From: Antedon mediterranea
Lineage: Eukaryota > Echinodermata > Crinoidea > Comatulida > Antedonidae
Direction: 5' to 3'
Length of the DNA stretch: 64,000 bases
Assembly (NCBI RefSeq): GCF_964355755.1
Contig: NC_092672.1
Location: 30,686,501 to 30,750,500, forward strand
The position numbers were made by a program, and so were the translations under genes. The notes beneath the pieces were generated by a model that saw only the letters and a program-made list of their open reading frames with translations, was not told where the DNA came from and did no database searches. How positions within the stretch are numbered: position 1 is the first letter of the stretch; every line of letters starts with the position of its first letter. Shown piece after piece: positions 22,894-34,060 of this stretch.

Positions 22894-23775
22894 AGGCGAG
22901 ATAAATTTACTAGATTAACGAGATGATGTCGCCATAACTTCGACGTGAACGAATTATTAGGGCGAGATGAAGGAATTTCCTCGACTACGGTCAGTCAAGG
23001 CCATCGCCTCGACGGAATAGTAAATCCACTGGTAAAGCTAGAAAACGATTAAGGTAATTAACACAGCATGAGGCATTCAGAATTGGAGGTCACCAATACA
23101 CCAATCAGATTAAAGCAAATTTCAACTTTGACATATAAACATCAACAAATTAGCTTTATTTCTGAACCACATGTTAACCGAGAGCGACGATCTGTCATAT
23201 TACTATTTTAAAACTTATTTTAATACATCTGTACCGCATTCATCATGTCCGAAAAAGTAAAAGCGAAGACAAAAAATTTTACATCTAGGCTTGTATGTAA
23301 AAGAAACATGATCTCCCCAAGTTCGCGCTGTTCCTCGGCATATCGTAGGTATCTGAGCCGTCGTTGTTGTCGCATCATTCGCTGGGATTCCATGCAGCTA
23401 GAAACGAACTCAACTAACGCAAACAGCAGCAAAGCAGTACCTTCTTCTAGTTCAGTGTCGTCATTAATCATTTGTAAAAATATAGGTAAAAACCCCGATA
23501 ATAATAATAACTGAGGAAACATTGTGTCGACGGATCGTTAAGCAGTACTCGAAAAAGAAGAAGAAGGTGGTAGAATGGGTGCGTATACACACAAGGAATA
23601 GCCCACAATAAAGTGCCCTAACCTGTTCAACTGTACTTCCTATTCGTGTCGGCGGGGTCGCGAGCACGTGATGCTTAAGTTATCTCGCCCTAACATGAGC
23701 CGTCGAACGCAATTTAATTAATTTAATCGAATTACCGCTCTCGTAAAATTTAACTAGATCAGTACTATCTCGCCC
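22894..23775. mobile_element. Nested Harbinger-like elements with GGGCGAGATA termini
   Basis: The outer termini (TTAAGGCGAGATAAATTTAC at 22891; its inverse ending CTCGCCCTAA at 23776) enclose a second pair (TTAGGGCGAGATGAAGG at 22957; inverse ending 23690-23693). TTA/TAA flanks and G-rich termini are usual for PIF/Harbinger. The inner element contains a fragment that looks like the start of a Harbinger transposase. Confidence 0.55.
23220..23522 (-). pseudogene. Possible Harbinger transposase N-terminus
   Basis: The open frame encodes an acidic start (NDDTELEEGTALLLFAL), then an Arg-rich stretch with MMRQQRRLRYLRYAEEQREL, then GEIMFLLHTSLDVKFF. That order, acidic leader, Arg-rich stretch, 'R-x-LGE' and a hydrophobic F-rich segment, is what Harbinger transposases show before their catalytic domain. 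The frame stops before any DDE motif, so at best this is a first exon or a truncated relic. It lies within the GGGCGAGATA-bounded element. The match is by pattern only. Confidence 0.4.
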
Positions 23776-24561
23776 TAAGTAGACATAGTTCCATGTCAAC
23801 CCCACTATGATGAACCCAACTACGGTAGGTAAATATATGGGCCCTTTGAGAATAAACTTGCAATACTTTGACAATACTGTAAATATCTATTAACTATTTG
23901 GTTCTCATTTGAATCGAACATTTCTTACTGTGAATGTTCGTCCTGTTAGATAATAATAAACTGTACTGACATTGTGGATAGGCTCTACTGTTAGATATAT
24001 AAACACATTATTATATACAAATAAACTTTATACTGACAGTTCCTTCTCAACGTTTGTATTAATTAATAATTACCAAAAATATAAACGTCGTAGTGGTGTA
24101 TCGTGGTATGTACTTTAATATTTCAATCGATTATGACAGTGACAGTTTTAACAAAGTATTAAATCGCAAATGTTTTACTGTATTTAGAGGTATATTATGT
24201 ATAGGCTTATAAAACATGAACAAAATATTTCGTTACTGAGTGGATAAAGAATATATTTAAAAATTGTTCCTCTTTGTACCTATCCGCTTTCCCATCCCTC
24301 AACCCTAATGTTACATACAAAACACAAATTGGGTTTCTTTAAATGAGTCCAAATAAAATATGTGGACTCATTTTGTGATAAGTTTCTCCTTCGGAAGTAA
24401 TTCCCAGGGTGCTAATTTTAGTTGACTACATAAATCATCGTGTCTATTTATTCGTTTCTGTAAACGACAATGTATTATAGTCCTGCGGTACGTACATTTG
24501 AATACGCCAGTTTTGCTACGCTGAAATTACTGTATATTCGAGAACCATCTGTGGGCACGAC

Positions 24562-24598
24562 CTAGATGGTACGCGAGCGAAGCGAGCGTACCATCTAG
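24562..24598. repeat. 13-bp hairpin CTAGATGGTACGC
   Basis: CTAGATGGTACGC at 24562-24574 and its complement at 24586-24598 flank a short GAGCGAAGCGA loop. It stands between the interior elements and the right arm of the long inverted repeat. Function unknown. Confidence 0.85.
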
Positions 24599-24611
24599 TT
24601 AAAACAATTTA

Positions 24612-25425
24612 AAGTATCGGTTATTGCATAACATTACTGTCTAAGGATAAGTTGTGTAGATATGTTTTTTGTTTGAAACATTAGTAATAGTATTTTTGTT
24701 CATCTTTTAACCACATTTTCTATTACAATGAATGTAAATATGTATATTTCGAACAATTTGATACCAAATTTAAGTTTCTACGACCTGTACTTACAGAGAT
24801 ATGAAGATGCCCTGGTATGTGGGTCAAATGCCATTTCTGACCATTTTTGACTAAAATGCCCCATTAGATGGAATATAAATGCATCCTTTCTGAACATTTT
24901 GAGACCAAAATTGACTTGCTGCGACCAGTGGTTAGCGAGATACAAGTACCTTTTTTTTATTTGTTCAAATAACCCTTGACCTTGACCCTTTGACCTTTTG
25001 TAACATTTTTCAAAATATGTAACAAATAACAAAATATATATTTCGAACAATTTAAAACCAAATTAAAGTGTCTACGACCAGTAGTTATGGGGATACATAC
25101 ATGCCCTGGGTTGTGGGTCAAAGGTCAGAAATGGCATTTCCGGTCATTTTTTACTAAAATGTCCCATTAGACTGAATATAAATGTATACCTTCTGATTAA
25201 TTTAAGACTAAAATTACCTCGTTGTGACCAGTGGTTGTTGAGATTTAAGGACATATTTATGTTTGGTCTTATGACCTTTCACCTTGACCTTTTGACCTTT
25301 CGCCACATTTTCAAAATGTGTAACCAAGCCAAATATGATTGTTTGACCACCCTAAACCAATTTCTGAAGTCAAATTCTCTGGACTTCAAAGTGCATACGA
25401 AAGTTGATCTAGCTACTAGAGTATT
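24612..25425. repeat. Right arm of the long inverted repeat
   Basis: Inverse of 20168-21000, running from AGTAATGTTATGCAATA-type sequence (read inverted) to AAAGTTGATCTAGCTACTAG. It carries the same AGGTCA-type words on the opposite strand, for example TGACCTTTTGACCT at 24990 and 25280-25300. Confidence 0.75.
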
Positions 25426-25642
25426 GATGTTACGCTAGGCCTAGGCAGCCAAGCACCAAGCTAGCTACGCGTACCTCCTGCACTTCGCTCAAATTTACCG
25501 CAGTCATATTTTGGATGGCGCACTTAGTATTTCGTTGCCATGCGAAATAAATTTTTACTGGCTTACGAAAAACGAATAATTGTGCGTGACATATCCGTTT
25601 TCGTTATCGTTATCGTATTCGTAAGATTGCGAAACCTCCCTA

Positions 25643-26166
25643 ATAACACAAGTAATATTGCACCAAAGCTAATCCGCATAGGCAATATACCAATTTTTTA
25701 AGAACTACATCCGGTTCAACCCCCTAATCTTCGACCGCTTCTCAAGCTGAATGGCGATAGCCAAGTTGAAGGTATTACAAGAAGAAGAATAGAACTTGTA
25801 AGTAAGCTTAATTCCACATAGGGACTGGCTATACGTACAGTGACGGTACGTACCGCGACAGGCAAACAATAGAGCATTTATATTTAGGATTAGCTTTATT
25901 TATTATTATTTAGGACGAGTTTTACTATTTAGAGCGAGTTTTACTATTTAGGACTTTGTACGTCAAGCGGCGGCCAACTTCGGTCCATATAACAAAGGTC
26001 TACAAGATTGAATGTTATTCTAATTCCTTCAAGACATAATTCAACCCCTGTTATATTTCTTATTGGGTTGATTTAATTTAAGTTTACTAAGAATACACTG
26101 TTTGTATGCTTTTATGAAGCACCATTCTCAGTACTGTCTCCACATACAACAATATTTGCCCAGTAT
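25643..26166. other. No gene recognised
   Basis: Unassigned sequence between the composite transposon and the A-rich tail of the LINE. It has a short local duplication, GACGAGTTTTACTATTTAG / GAGCGAGTTTTACTATTTAG, at 25911-25950. Confidence 0.4.
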
Positions 26167-28971
26167 GATAAGATGTATTTTTTTATTTTATTTTATTTCG
26201 TTTTCTTTCAGTAGGGTAGCCCTCTCAGTAATAAAATAAACTGCTCTTCCGAGGGGCCCTACGGCACATTTAAACAAAATTTGAAAACAACTTAAACTAA
26301 ACTTAAACTAAAACTTAAACTAAAACTAAACTTCAATGCATGTTCTCATTATTATTATAACTTTTATACCATATTTAAATATATTTCACTGGAACCATCC
26401 TAGACCACCGGCAACAATAAATGAATCTTAAGAAGTGATTTAAAACGGTTATAATTGTTTTGTTTTCTTAATTCATAAGGTAGGCCATTCCAGAGTGAAC
26501 TTCCATAATAAACAAAACTACGTTTGTATATTTCGAGGTTACATCTGGGCAAATACAACAGATTATTTTCATAGTTTCTGGTTTGAATATTGTGTACACT
26601 ACTAAAATATTGCAAAACATCACATAAGTATGAAGGTACAGATTCTTGTAAACATCTAAATATTGTACAAATTGTATGATATTCAATTCTTGTCTTAATT
26701 GTTAGCCAACCTAAATCATAATGCATTTGTCTAACAGGAGTTCGAATATCAGCACCTAGTATTAATCGTGCAGCTCTATTTTGTACCCTTTGCAATTTTA
26801 AAATATGGGCGTTTTAACCAGTACCCCAGACTGTTGAACAATAGTCAATATGTGATAAAAATAGAGCATTGTATAATCTTTTAATAATTTTAGGAGATGT
26901 AAAACTTTTCAATCTATAAAATAGATATATAATTTTTGATAGTTTTGCACATATAGAATCAATATATACTTTCCATGAGAGTTGTTCATCAAATGTAAGT
27001 CCCAAATATTTAAACGTTTCAACTTTCTCAATCGGAATGTTATCAAAAATTACTGTTTCATCTGTTGTTTTATTAACACGTGCATGAGTACCAAAAAGCA
27101 TGTATTTGGTTTTATCAATGTTTAGAGTTAATTTATGTTTATCTAACCATTGTTTTACATTTTCCAACTGTTCAGTTAAAACTGTTGTAAGCTCTTCATT
27201 TGATTTACATGCATAAAAAAGCGCAGTGTCGTCTGCATAGAGGACGGTTTTACAAATCCCATCAACACTATCATGTAAGTCATTTATGTATAAAATAAAC
27301 AACAAAGGGCCAAGAATTAAGCCTTGTGGTACCCCATAGTTGACATTTAAAATTTCAGATTTTTTTCCATTAAAATTAACAAATTGTTTGCGATTTTTTA
27401 AATAATTACTGAACCATGCAAGCTCAGTGTTTATCATTCCAAAGGTGCATAATTTACGTAATAAAATATCGTGGTCTACCGTATCAAACGCCTTTTTTAG
27501 GTCAAGAAAAATTGCTCCAGTTACCAAGCCATTATCAATATTTTTATATATATAATTGCATACATCTATCAGTGTAGTAGAAGTTGAATGTAACGACCTA
27601 AAACCAGATTGATTTTTACATAATAAATTAAACTCATTTATATGATTCATAACTTGATTATGGATGCATCTTTCAAAAACTTTCATAACAATAGGTATAA
27701 CAGATATTGGACGGTAGTTGTTAAGTTCATGTTTACATCCTCCTTTATAAAGCGGAGTAACCTTAGCACATTTCCATTCACTTGGAATAACACCAGTTCT
27801 TAATGACCAGTTAAACAAAAAGGCAAGACTTTGAGAAATTTGTGAAGATGCAATTTTAAGTAACCTAGCGGAAATCCCATCAATTCCAGTAGCTTTTCCA
27901 ATTTCTAACTTTTCCAACAAAGCTTCAATTTCATTTCCATTAATATCTTTAAAGTTGAAACGTTGTTGAAATTGTGATAACGATTCAACGGTAATATCGT
28001 TTTGGTTGTCATTAAAATGGGATGCAAGTTCATTAGAAATTGAACAAAAATATTTATTAAAATGATTAGCAATATCAGTTGGATTGTTTATTTCATTACC
28101 GTTTACATTGAGAGTTGTTTTAGTTTGTTTCTTTTTATTGGGTAAAAAGTCTTTTATGGTTTTCCATAATGTTTTAGTGTCATTAACATTATCCTTTAAT
28201 GTATTATTTATATAGTCGCGTTTTAGTGATTTAGACAAATTATTTAATTTATTTCTTGCCTTTTTGTAAGAATTCCAATCATCTATGTTCTTAGTTTTTT
28301 CGGCTTTTTGTTTTAAATAATCACGGTTACGAGAAAGGGAAACAAATTCGTCTGTAAGCCATGGAATATCAGTTCCCTTCCTCCTGACCGTCACCATAGG
28401 AGCATGAATATCACAAATATCAGTAAAAATGTGTTTCCAAATGTCCCAAGCCTCGTCAGCATCCTCGGACGCCTCACAAATACTCCACGGAGCAGATGCA
28501 AGATCAGAAATAAACAAATCTTCGTTAAATTTCCGGAAGGTTCTCGTATGTAAAATACGCGGGGGCAATTTTATTTTAATTTTTTTACGTATTGCATATA
28601 TCAATGAGTGATCGCTAATTCCAATTGGTACAACTCCAGTTTTGCTTATAAAGTCATCCCTATTTGAAAAAATTAAATCAATACAACTACTACTGTTTTC
28701 CGTTACGCGCGTTGGAGTTTAATATACTGGTTTAATTGGAAAATTTGGTGGAGGGTTTTAATGTTCCGAGAATGCTGTTTATCAAATATATTCCAATTTA
28801 AGTCACCAACAACAATAATCTCTCTTATACTATCTAGTATAAAAGATATTTGATCATGCATTATATCAACAAATCCAGTACACAAATTTGGTGGTCTATA
28901 AACATTACCTATAACGAACGGTTTGTATGTATCGTGTAAGGTTTGGTTAAGGGTAAGATTATGGTCTATGA
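26167..28971 (-). mobile_element. 5'-truncated CR1/L2/Jockey-group LINE
   Basis: A non-LTR retrotransposon read on the minus strand. It is truncated inside its endonuclease domain at about 28971, where it meets a 195-bp dispersed repeat. Its 3' end is at about 26190-26170 with an AAATAAA-rich tail. The 3' UTR contains a potential stem (CCGTAGGGCCCCTCGG... with AGAGGGCTACCCTAC), a 3' stem-loop of the kind seen in CR1-type elements. No clear target duplication was found. Confidence 0.85.
26400..28960 (-). pseudogene. LINE ORF2: endonuclease end plus reverse transcriptase
   Basis: The C-terminal endonuclease part carries VIGNVYRPPN, IIVVGDLNWN and, after a frameshift near 28720, PTRVTENSSSCIDLIFSN and GISDHSLIYAI. 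A long open frame (28604 to 26814) then gives the reverse transcriptase. It shows GIDGISARLLK, NNYRPISVIPIVMKVFE, FLDLKKAFDTVDHDIL (motif A), YGVPQGLILGPLLF and the catalytic YADDTALF (motif C), then FKYLGLTF. A single in-frame TAA at 26814-26816 separates it from the C-terminal tail (RVQNRAARLILGAD to a stop at 26400). The usual PQG-S is PQG-L here. One frameshift, one nonsense codon and the 5' truncation make it inactive, but it is the best-preserved LINE in the window. Confidence 0.9.
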
Positions 28972-29166
28972 CACTAGGTGGTACATGTCAAACACTTGTG
29001 ATGCTCTATTCCTGGATACTGAAGGAATATACAGTACCGAGCGTGAGTCGCCGATGAAGGGTGAAGTTTTATTCAATTAGTAAGCCTATACACAAGTATT
29101 ATTAGAGTAAACGTTTTAGTTATCCGCACTCGGCGGATAACTCCTTGTTTTTTGTTTTTTATTTAA
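28972..29166 (+). repeat. 195-bp dispersed repeat, copy 2
   Basis: Direct copy of 16732-16926 with the same terminal 10-bp hairpin and T-rich end. The LINE's truncated 5' end abuts it directly. Confidence 0.7.
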
Positions 29167-29324
29167 TACTTCTATAACAAGACAATACATAAATGTCATT
29201 TCAAAATTAACATAAAAACCCCTTCCCCCAAATTACAAAATGTATAATAAATCAAACAAATAAAACCACTCTGTCAATTCAAATTTAATATGATTACTAA
29301 TCAAGATTTAAGAAGTTCCATTTT

Positions 29325-31203
29325 TAGTCGAGTGGACGCGACTCTATAGTTCACTATGTCGGTCGGTCGGTCGGTCGGTCTGGTATCACTATGCGTCTTA
29401 TCGCTTTCTGACCTTATCTTGATATCAGTTTAATTTAGCTAAGTCAATTTTTCACAGTATATTCCCTTATGGCCAGGAATCGATGTGGTTACGTTTTCAC
29501 GGTGCGCAATAAAAAATTACGCGGTGTACGCACGATTTAACGAAATCACGTTTGTAATCATATCTTCACAACCATGAATCATTTCTGTTTTCTTGACTTA
29601 CTTTTCAACTCGAAATTATGTTATACGAGCACGTCAAAAGTGACAGGCTACGCACGTGTAAATTAAAAAAATATAAATGTTTTTAAACATTTCAACATTT
29701 TTAAACATGTTCAGTAATTTTGGTCAGTTGGTAGGTTGGTCGGTCGGTCGGTAAACACTAATGAGCACGCGACTGCAGCCATCTATATGGCCTTGTTGTT
29801 CCACGAGTCAATCTTATTGTTCTTAAAAGCAATAGGTTGTTCAATACATTTTTCGAATTTTAGAACATTTTTGAAGTTTACAATACTTCGAATCACCTTA
29901 CGGCTTCTACAAGAATAAATAAAATATTTTGAATGGAGTATAGTAGGATTTATGGCAACATTACTTACGCGTGATTTTACGAATTTCAATGATTGATCAT
30001 AACTTAAAAACAAAAGTCATTTTGTATTGACACTTTTTTTAAATTTAATTCATTTCAAGGGTCAACTTTATGTGAATTAAAAATGTCATGTTTCACAAAA
30101 TGTTTTTTTTCTCTTTTGTGGCGCAAACACCACTTTTATTCACATTCATATTATCTAATGTCATTACATAAAAACATATTATTTAACACATTTTTGTTAA
30201 TTCTAAATGTCGTTACAATGAATTAGTAACATGTTTACATTTATTAATTTCCGTATAACCTCCTTTGTTCATTATTTTTCTTATATTTTTCTATACACTT
30301 AACAATGGTCATCATTATCATCTATCTTGTTTTAAAATATTTTACATAAAGAATTCGTGAGTTTTTCATTTTCATTTGTTTCTATTTATTTTACAACTCG
30401 GATTATACAATGTATGTATATACAAGATAAAACGAAATAAAAAAACATAGTAGATCAGTACCACCTGTAACTCGTATCACAATATTTCCTTTTCTGATAA
30501 TCAAATCAGACTGACATAGTGAACTATACTGACCGAAATTACTGAACATGTTCAAAAATGTTGAAATGTTTAAAAACATTTATATTTTTTTAATTTACAC
30601 GTGCGTAGCCTGTCACTTTCGACGTGCTCGTATAACGTAATTTCGAGTTGAAAAGTAAGAAAACAGAAATCGGGCAAAAAGAGTGCGCAATAACATTTAA
30701 CGCGCAGTGCGCGCGCAAAAATATGCGCACTCATGGCAATTTTGTAAACGCTTAAAATTGCCTGAAATGTACTCTTATTTAATCGAAAATAAATTTTGAA
30801 AATGTTAAGCGCGCGTACGCATGCGTTACATGCGCTACGCACGTAATTGTATTGGCATATGATAATTTATGCCCTGAAATTTATGAGTACCAAATTTTAT
30901 TTAATTGTGATTCATGGTTGTGAAGATATGATTACAAATGTGATTTCGTTAAATCGTGCGTAGACCGCGTAATTTTTTTTTTTTTTATTGCGCACCGTGA
31001 AAACATAACCACATTGATTCCTGGCCATAAGGAATATACTGTGAAAAATTGACCTAGCTAGATTAAACTGATATCAAGATAAGGTCAGAAAGCGATAAAA
31101 CGCATAGTGATACCGGACCGACAGACAGACAGACAGACCGACAGACAGACCGACCAACCGACCGACATAGTGAACTATAGAGTCGCTTCCACGCGACTAA
31201 AAA
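29325..31203. mobile_element. 1.9-kb long-terminal-inverted-repeat element
   Basis: The termini AGTCGAGTGGACGCGACTC and (inverse of right end) AGTCGCGTGGAAGCGACTC are followed in both arms by TATAGTTCACTATGTCGG. Then comes a tetranucleotide tract and about 330 bp of further matching sequence (29325-29740 against 30510-31203). The left tract is pure CGGT. The right one is mixed ACCG/ACAG. The right arm has about 237 extra bp (30671-30907), rich in alternating GCGC words. The interior holds repeat R (30107-30430, inverted) and no coding domain. Confidence 0.8.
30107..30430 (-). repeat. Dispersed repeat R, copy 2
   Basis: Reverse-complement copy of the repeat at 62440-62735. It starts on the minus side with the T-run, then TTTTGTGGCGCAAACACC, and runs to about GGATTATACAATGTATGTAT. 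It lies in the middle of the 1.9-kb inverted-repeat element. Confidence 0.75.
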
Positions 31204-33439
31204 CTGAATAAATGTTTATACATACATTATAAATGAAATAAAATAACTACTATTTTAGTAATGCATACACAAGTACAGAATATCAGAAATCAATGAATTA
31301 TGTGTCTAAATATGGCATTATTAGGCTAATTTGCTTTGAGAAAAACATTAATGCCATTGGCCTATACAAAAAATCAATGCAATTAGACAAAATAGTTACA
31401 TAAACAATTAATACTAATATTGGTAGGCATAAAATAATAGTGTATATAAACTTTCCTTAAATATAAACAGTATAGGGCCTTACCAATTTATTTAATACAT
31501 AATATATGAACTATATTACACAAAAGAAATATAAATGAATTTATAAGGACATGATTATCAATATAATTTAATATTATGTTCATATTATTATATTATATCA
31601 TAGAGATTTTCAAAAACATAGTTTGGTAACATTTAGTTTCTGTTTCAGACCTTTAATATTTGGAAATAACCTATAATAATTATAAAACATTCTTGTTTTC
31701 AATGCCATTATGCGGTTAAAAACAAGTACAGCAGCATGCATATGTAGATACAGTACACCTATATATTGTGAGAACATAATTTCAATAATTTCTTTGTTAG
31801 TTATCAACCTAGGGGTTAAATTATTAGGAAAACATTGGTTTATTTTTTATATGTGTACAGAAATTCGTTCTTCTAGCCTCAGATCATTCCTGAAGTTAGA
31901 CATAAATCACATAAATTAGTATTAAGTAATGGATATTAGATGAAGTACAATACAAATACATGTTTCAGGAGGATACTTTATGTTAAAGGTGATAATTAGT
32001 TTAAATGTTACCCCAATGAAATTTATTCAATTACCAGGTTGAAGTAGTCTGGTGGAAACACTACTATATGTACTCATGTAGAACACAGTCAGTTCTACCA
32101 AGGTTAGAGGTGGGTGCCAACATTTGAGATAAGTGGAAACATGACTTTTTCAATAGTAAATTCATTACCAGCATTATAAATAAAATGTTAAAAAGATGAG
32201 AATGCAAGTAAATATTAGATTCATAGTCCTCATTATGCACAATGGTTTTCTACTATCACATTATTAAAATATAAAACAATCATATAGCCTTTAATGAATT
32301 TACATGGAGGTCTATCCAAATAAAGTTAAATAAAAGGGTCGTAATATGTCTTTGTCTCCAGTTCGTGGAAAATGAACAAAAAATATTCAAAATATCCTGC
32401 CAGTTTGCGTTCAGTACAACCTGCTTAGTTTTTAATACGAGTACTGTTTCTATACACATAACTTTGATTTCTGCAAAACAAAACAAAAATCTTTGTAATA
32501 ATGTACTTTTTAATTACTGTAATAATCTAGGCATAGATTATGTTGACCAGGCCAGTGAGAGGACGATCGACTGTACAGTACTACCATAAGTCCTCTAGGT
32601 GGATACAACTTATTTCTTGTCTACAAAGTGTACAGTAGTATGCTAATAGTACTATTATTAGATTAGGTAGTTGGAGTAGTTTGGAGAGATACATCTATTT
32701 ATAAGAGAGTACTTTTTATTTATAGATATAATACCAATATGTACCATGTATTGGGATGTAATTCAACAGTTATCAATAAAAAAAAACTCTGTATGCTTTT
32801 ATCTGGCTGTGAAATATAAAATTGTTAAATGAAAAAGAAAATTTAGGGTGATCATCCCAGTATTTACAGTCTAAATTAATTGATCTTTATGCAACAATAG
32901 GCATAAACGATTTTTTAATTAACAGGTATAAAAGCAAATTAAAAGCCCTACGTACTCTATATGTTGGAGGAAATAAGCATAAGTGCAAATAAATCCTTGA
33001 CCACAGGATGTAATTCCCTATTTGGAATCAGTAGTACACGACTGTGTTGGACCATAATGTGGTCCAGGTTGACGGGCCAGGAATGATGGTAGTGCCCAGT
33101 ATACAGTGTAGTTTAGCCTCAAGGCAATACCATGTAGCTGGATTAGCTTGGAGAAATACACTAGAGATTTCATGAGATTTGGTGTGTGATGATTCAGTTT
33201 GATAATTAGTTGAATTATGAAGAAAATATTGTAAAATATAACAAGTAAGTTATACTAGTATAGTATAATTAAGGGGTAACCGTAAAACATATTATAATAA
33301 TAAATGCAATGGGAATTACTATTACTACTAATATTATGTATACAATACAATATTACAGTTAAATTCATAGGTCGATATTATTTTATTATTATAAGGAAAT
33401 CTGTTTTAGAATGAGAAAAAACCGTCCCAACCTAGATTT
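31204..33439. other. No gene recognised
   Basis: AT-rich, non-repetitive sequence. Open stretches at 31610-31919 and 32280-32589 overlap on both strands and have no domains. No transposon termini were seen. Confidence 0.4.
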
Positions 33440-34060
33440 GAACCCTGCTATCAATAAAGCTATAAAGCTATTGGTACGAGTTGACCAATTATTTGGGTAC
33501 GAGTTAGCCAAGTTTGGTACGAGTTGACATGGGTACGTTACGGGTTGACCAACACCCTAGAATACGGATAAAGATCAACCCGTACCCCCATGCCGACTCG
33601 TTCCCATCCCATGGTAGAATACTACTTACATGTTAGTTTAGCCTAGCTGGGCTAACCTACCTCACCTCTCACATGCCCTCCTGAAAAAACGCGACCGAAA
33701 TTACTGGAACCCTACCCTAGCCTACTAGACCTAGATAGTAGTGATCCGTAGTACCATGGAACTATAATAAATGGTAGACGTACTAGTACTGTGTAGTATA
33801 TGTTAACATGTCTGGCTCTACTAGGCCTTTTTATGCTCATAGGATGGCTTTTTTGGGCGTCCCAATGTAGGCCTATGCCTATAGCTAGGACAGATTTTCC
33901 ATTCCTGCAGGCTTGTAGCCTATGCTCTAGTAGGGCGGCCTGGTGTACTCTGGTCGATTCACCCCTGGTCGACTCGTACCCATGCCAACTCGTACTTTAC
34001 TTCCTACCCTAAACTCGTATCCAACCAAATAATTGGTTGATTTCCCGCTAGACTAGTAGG
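33440..34060. repeat. GGTACGAGTTGACC inverted-repeat element
   Basis: The left part (33472-33560) has several direct copies of GGTACGAGTT(G/A). The right part (33950-34050) has the complement, including ACTCGTACCCATGCC and CCAACCAAATAATTGGTTGA. The latter pairs with GACCAATTATTTGGGTACGA on the left. The middle is AGGCCT-rich. It is probably a short non-autonomous element. Ends not determined. Confidence 0.5.

Larger units (their letters stand above)
19043..25640. mobile_element. Composite 6.6-kb transposon with terminal inverted repeats
   Basis: The left terminus GGGAGGTTTCGCAACCTTAC is matched in inverted orientation at the right end (GGGAGGTTTCGCAATCTTAC), and both are flanked by TA. Similarity continues about 55 bp through AACGAAAACGGATA and GTCAC. 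Inside lie a 0.8-kb element (19152-19973), long inverted arms (20168-21000 and 24612-25425), another inverted-repeat element (21118-22258) and a nested Harbinger-like pair (22894-23775). No intact transposase was found. The outermost element is probably the oldest shell. Confidence 0.6.

Noticed and set aside
19043-25640. Polinton/Maverick interpretation of the long inverted-repeat element
   Set aside because: Too short, with no polymerase B, integrase or capsid genes, and TA rather than 6-bp flanks.
33800-34012. 70-codon frame with a hydrophobic, Cys-rich product
   Set aside because: Arises from AGGCCT-rich repeat sequence; no start context or partner exons.
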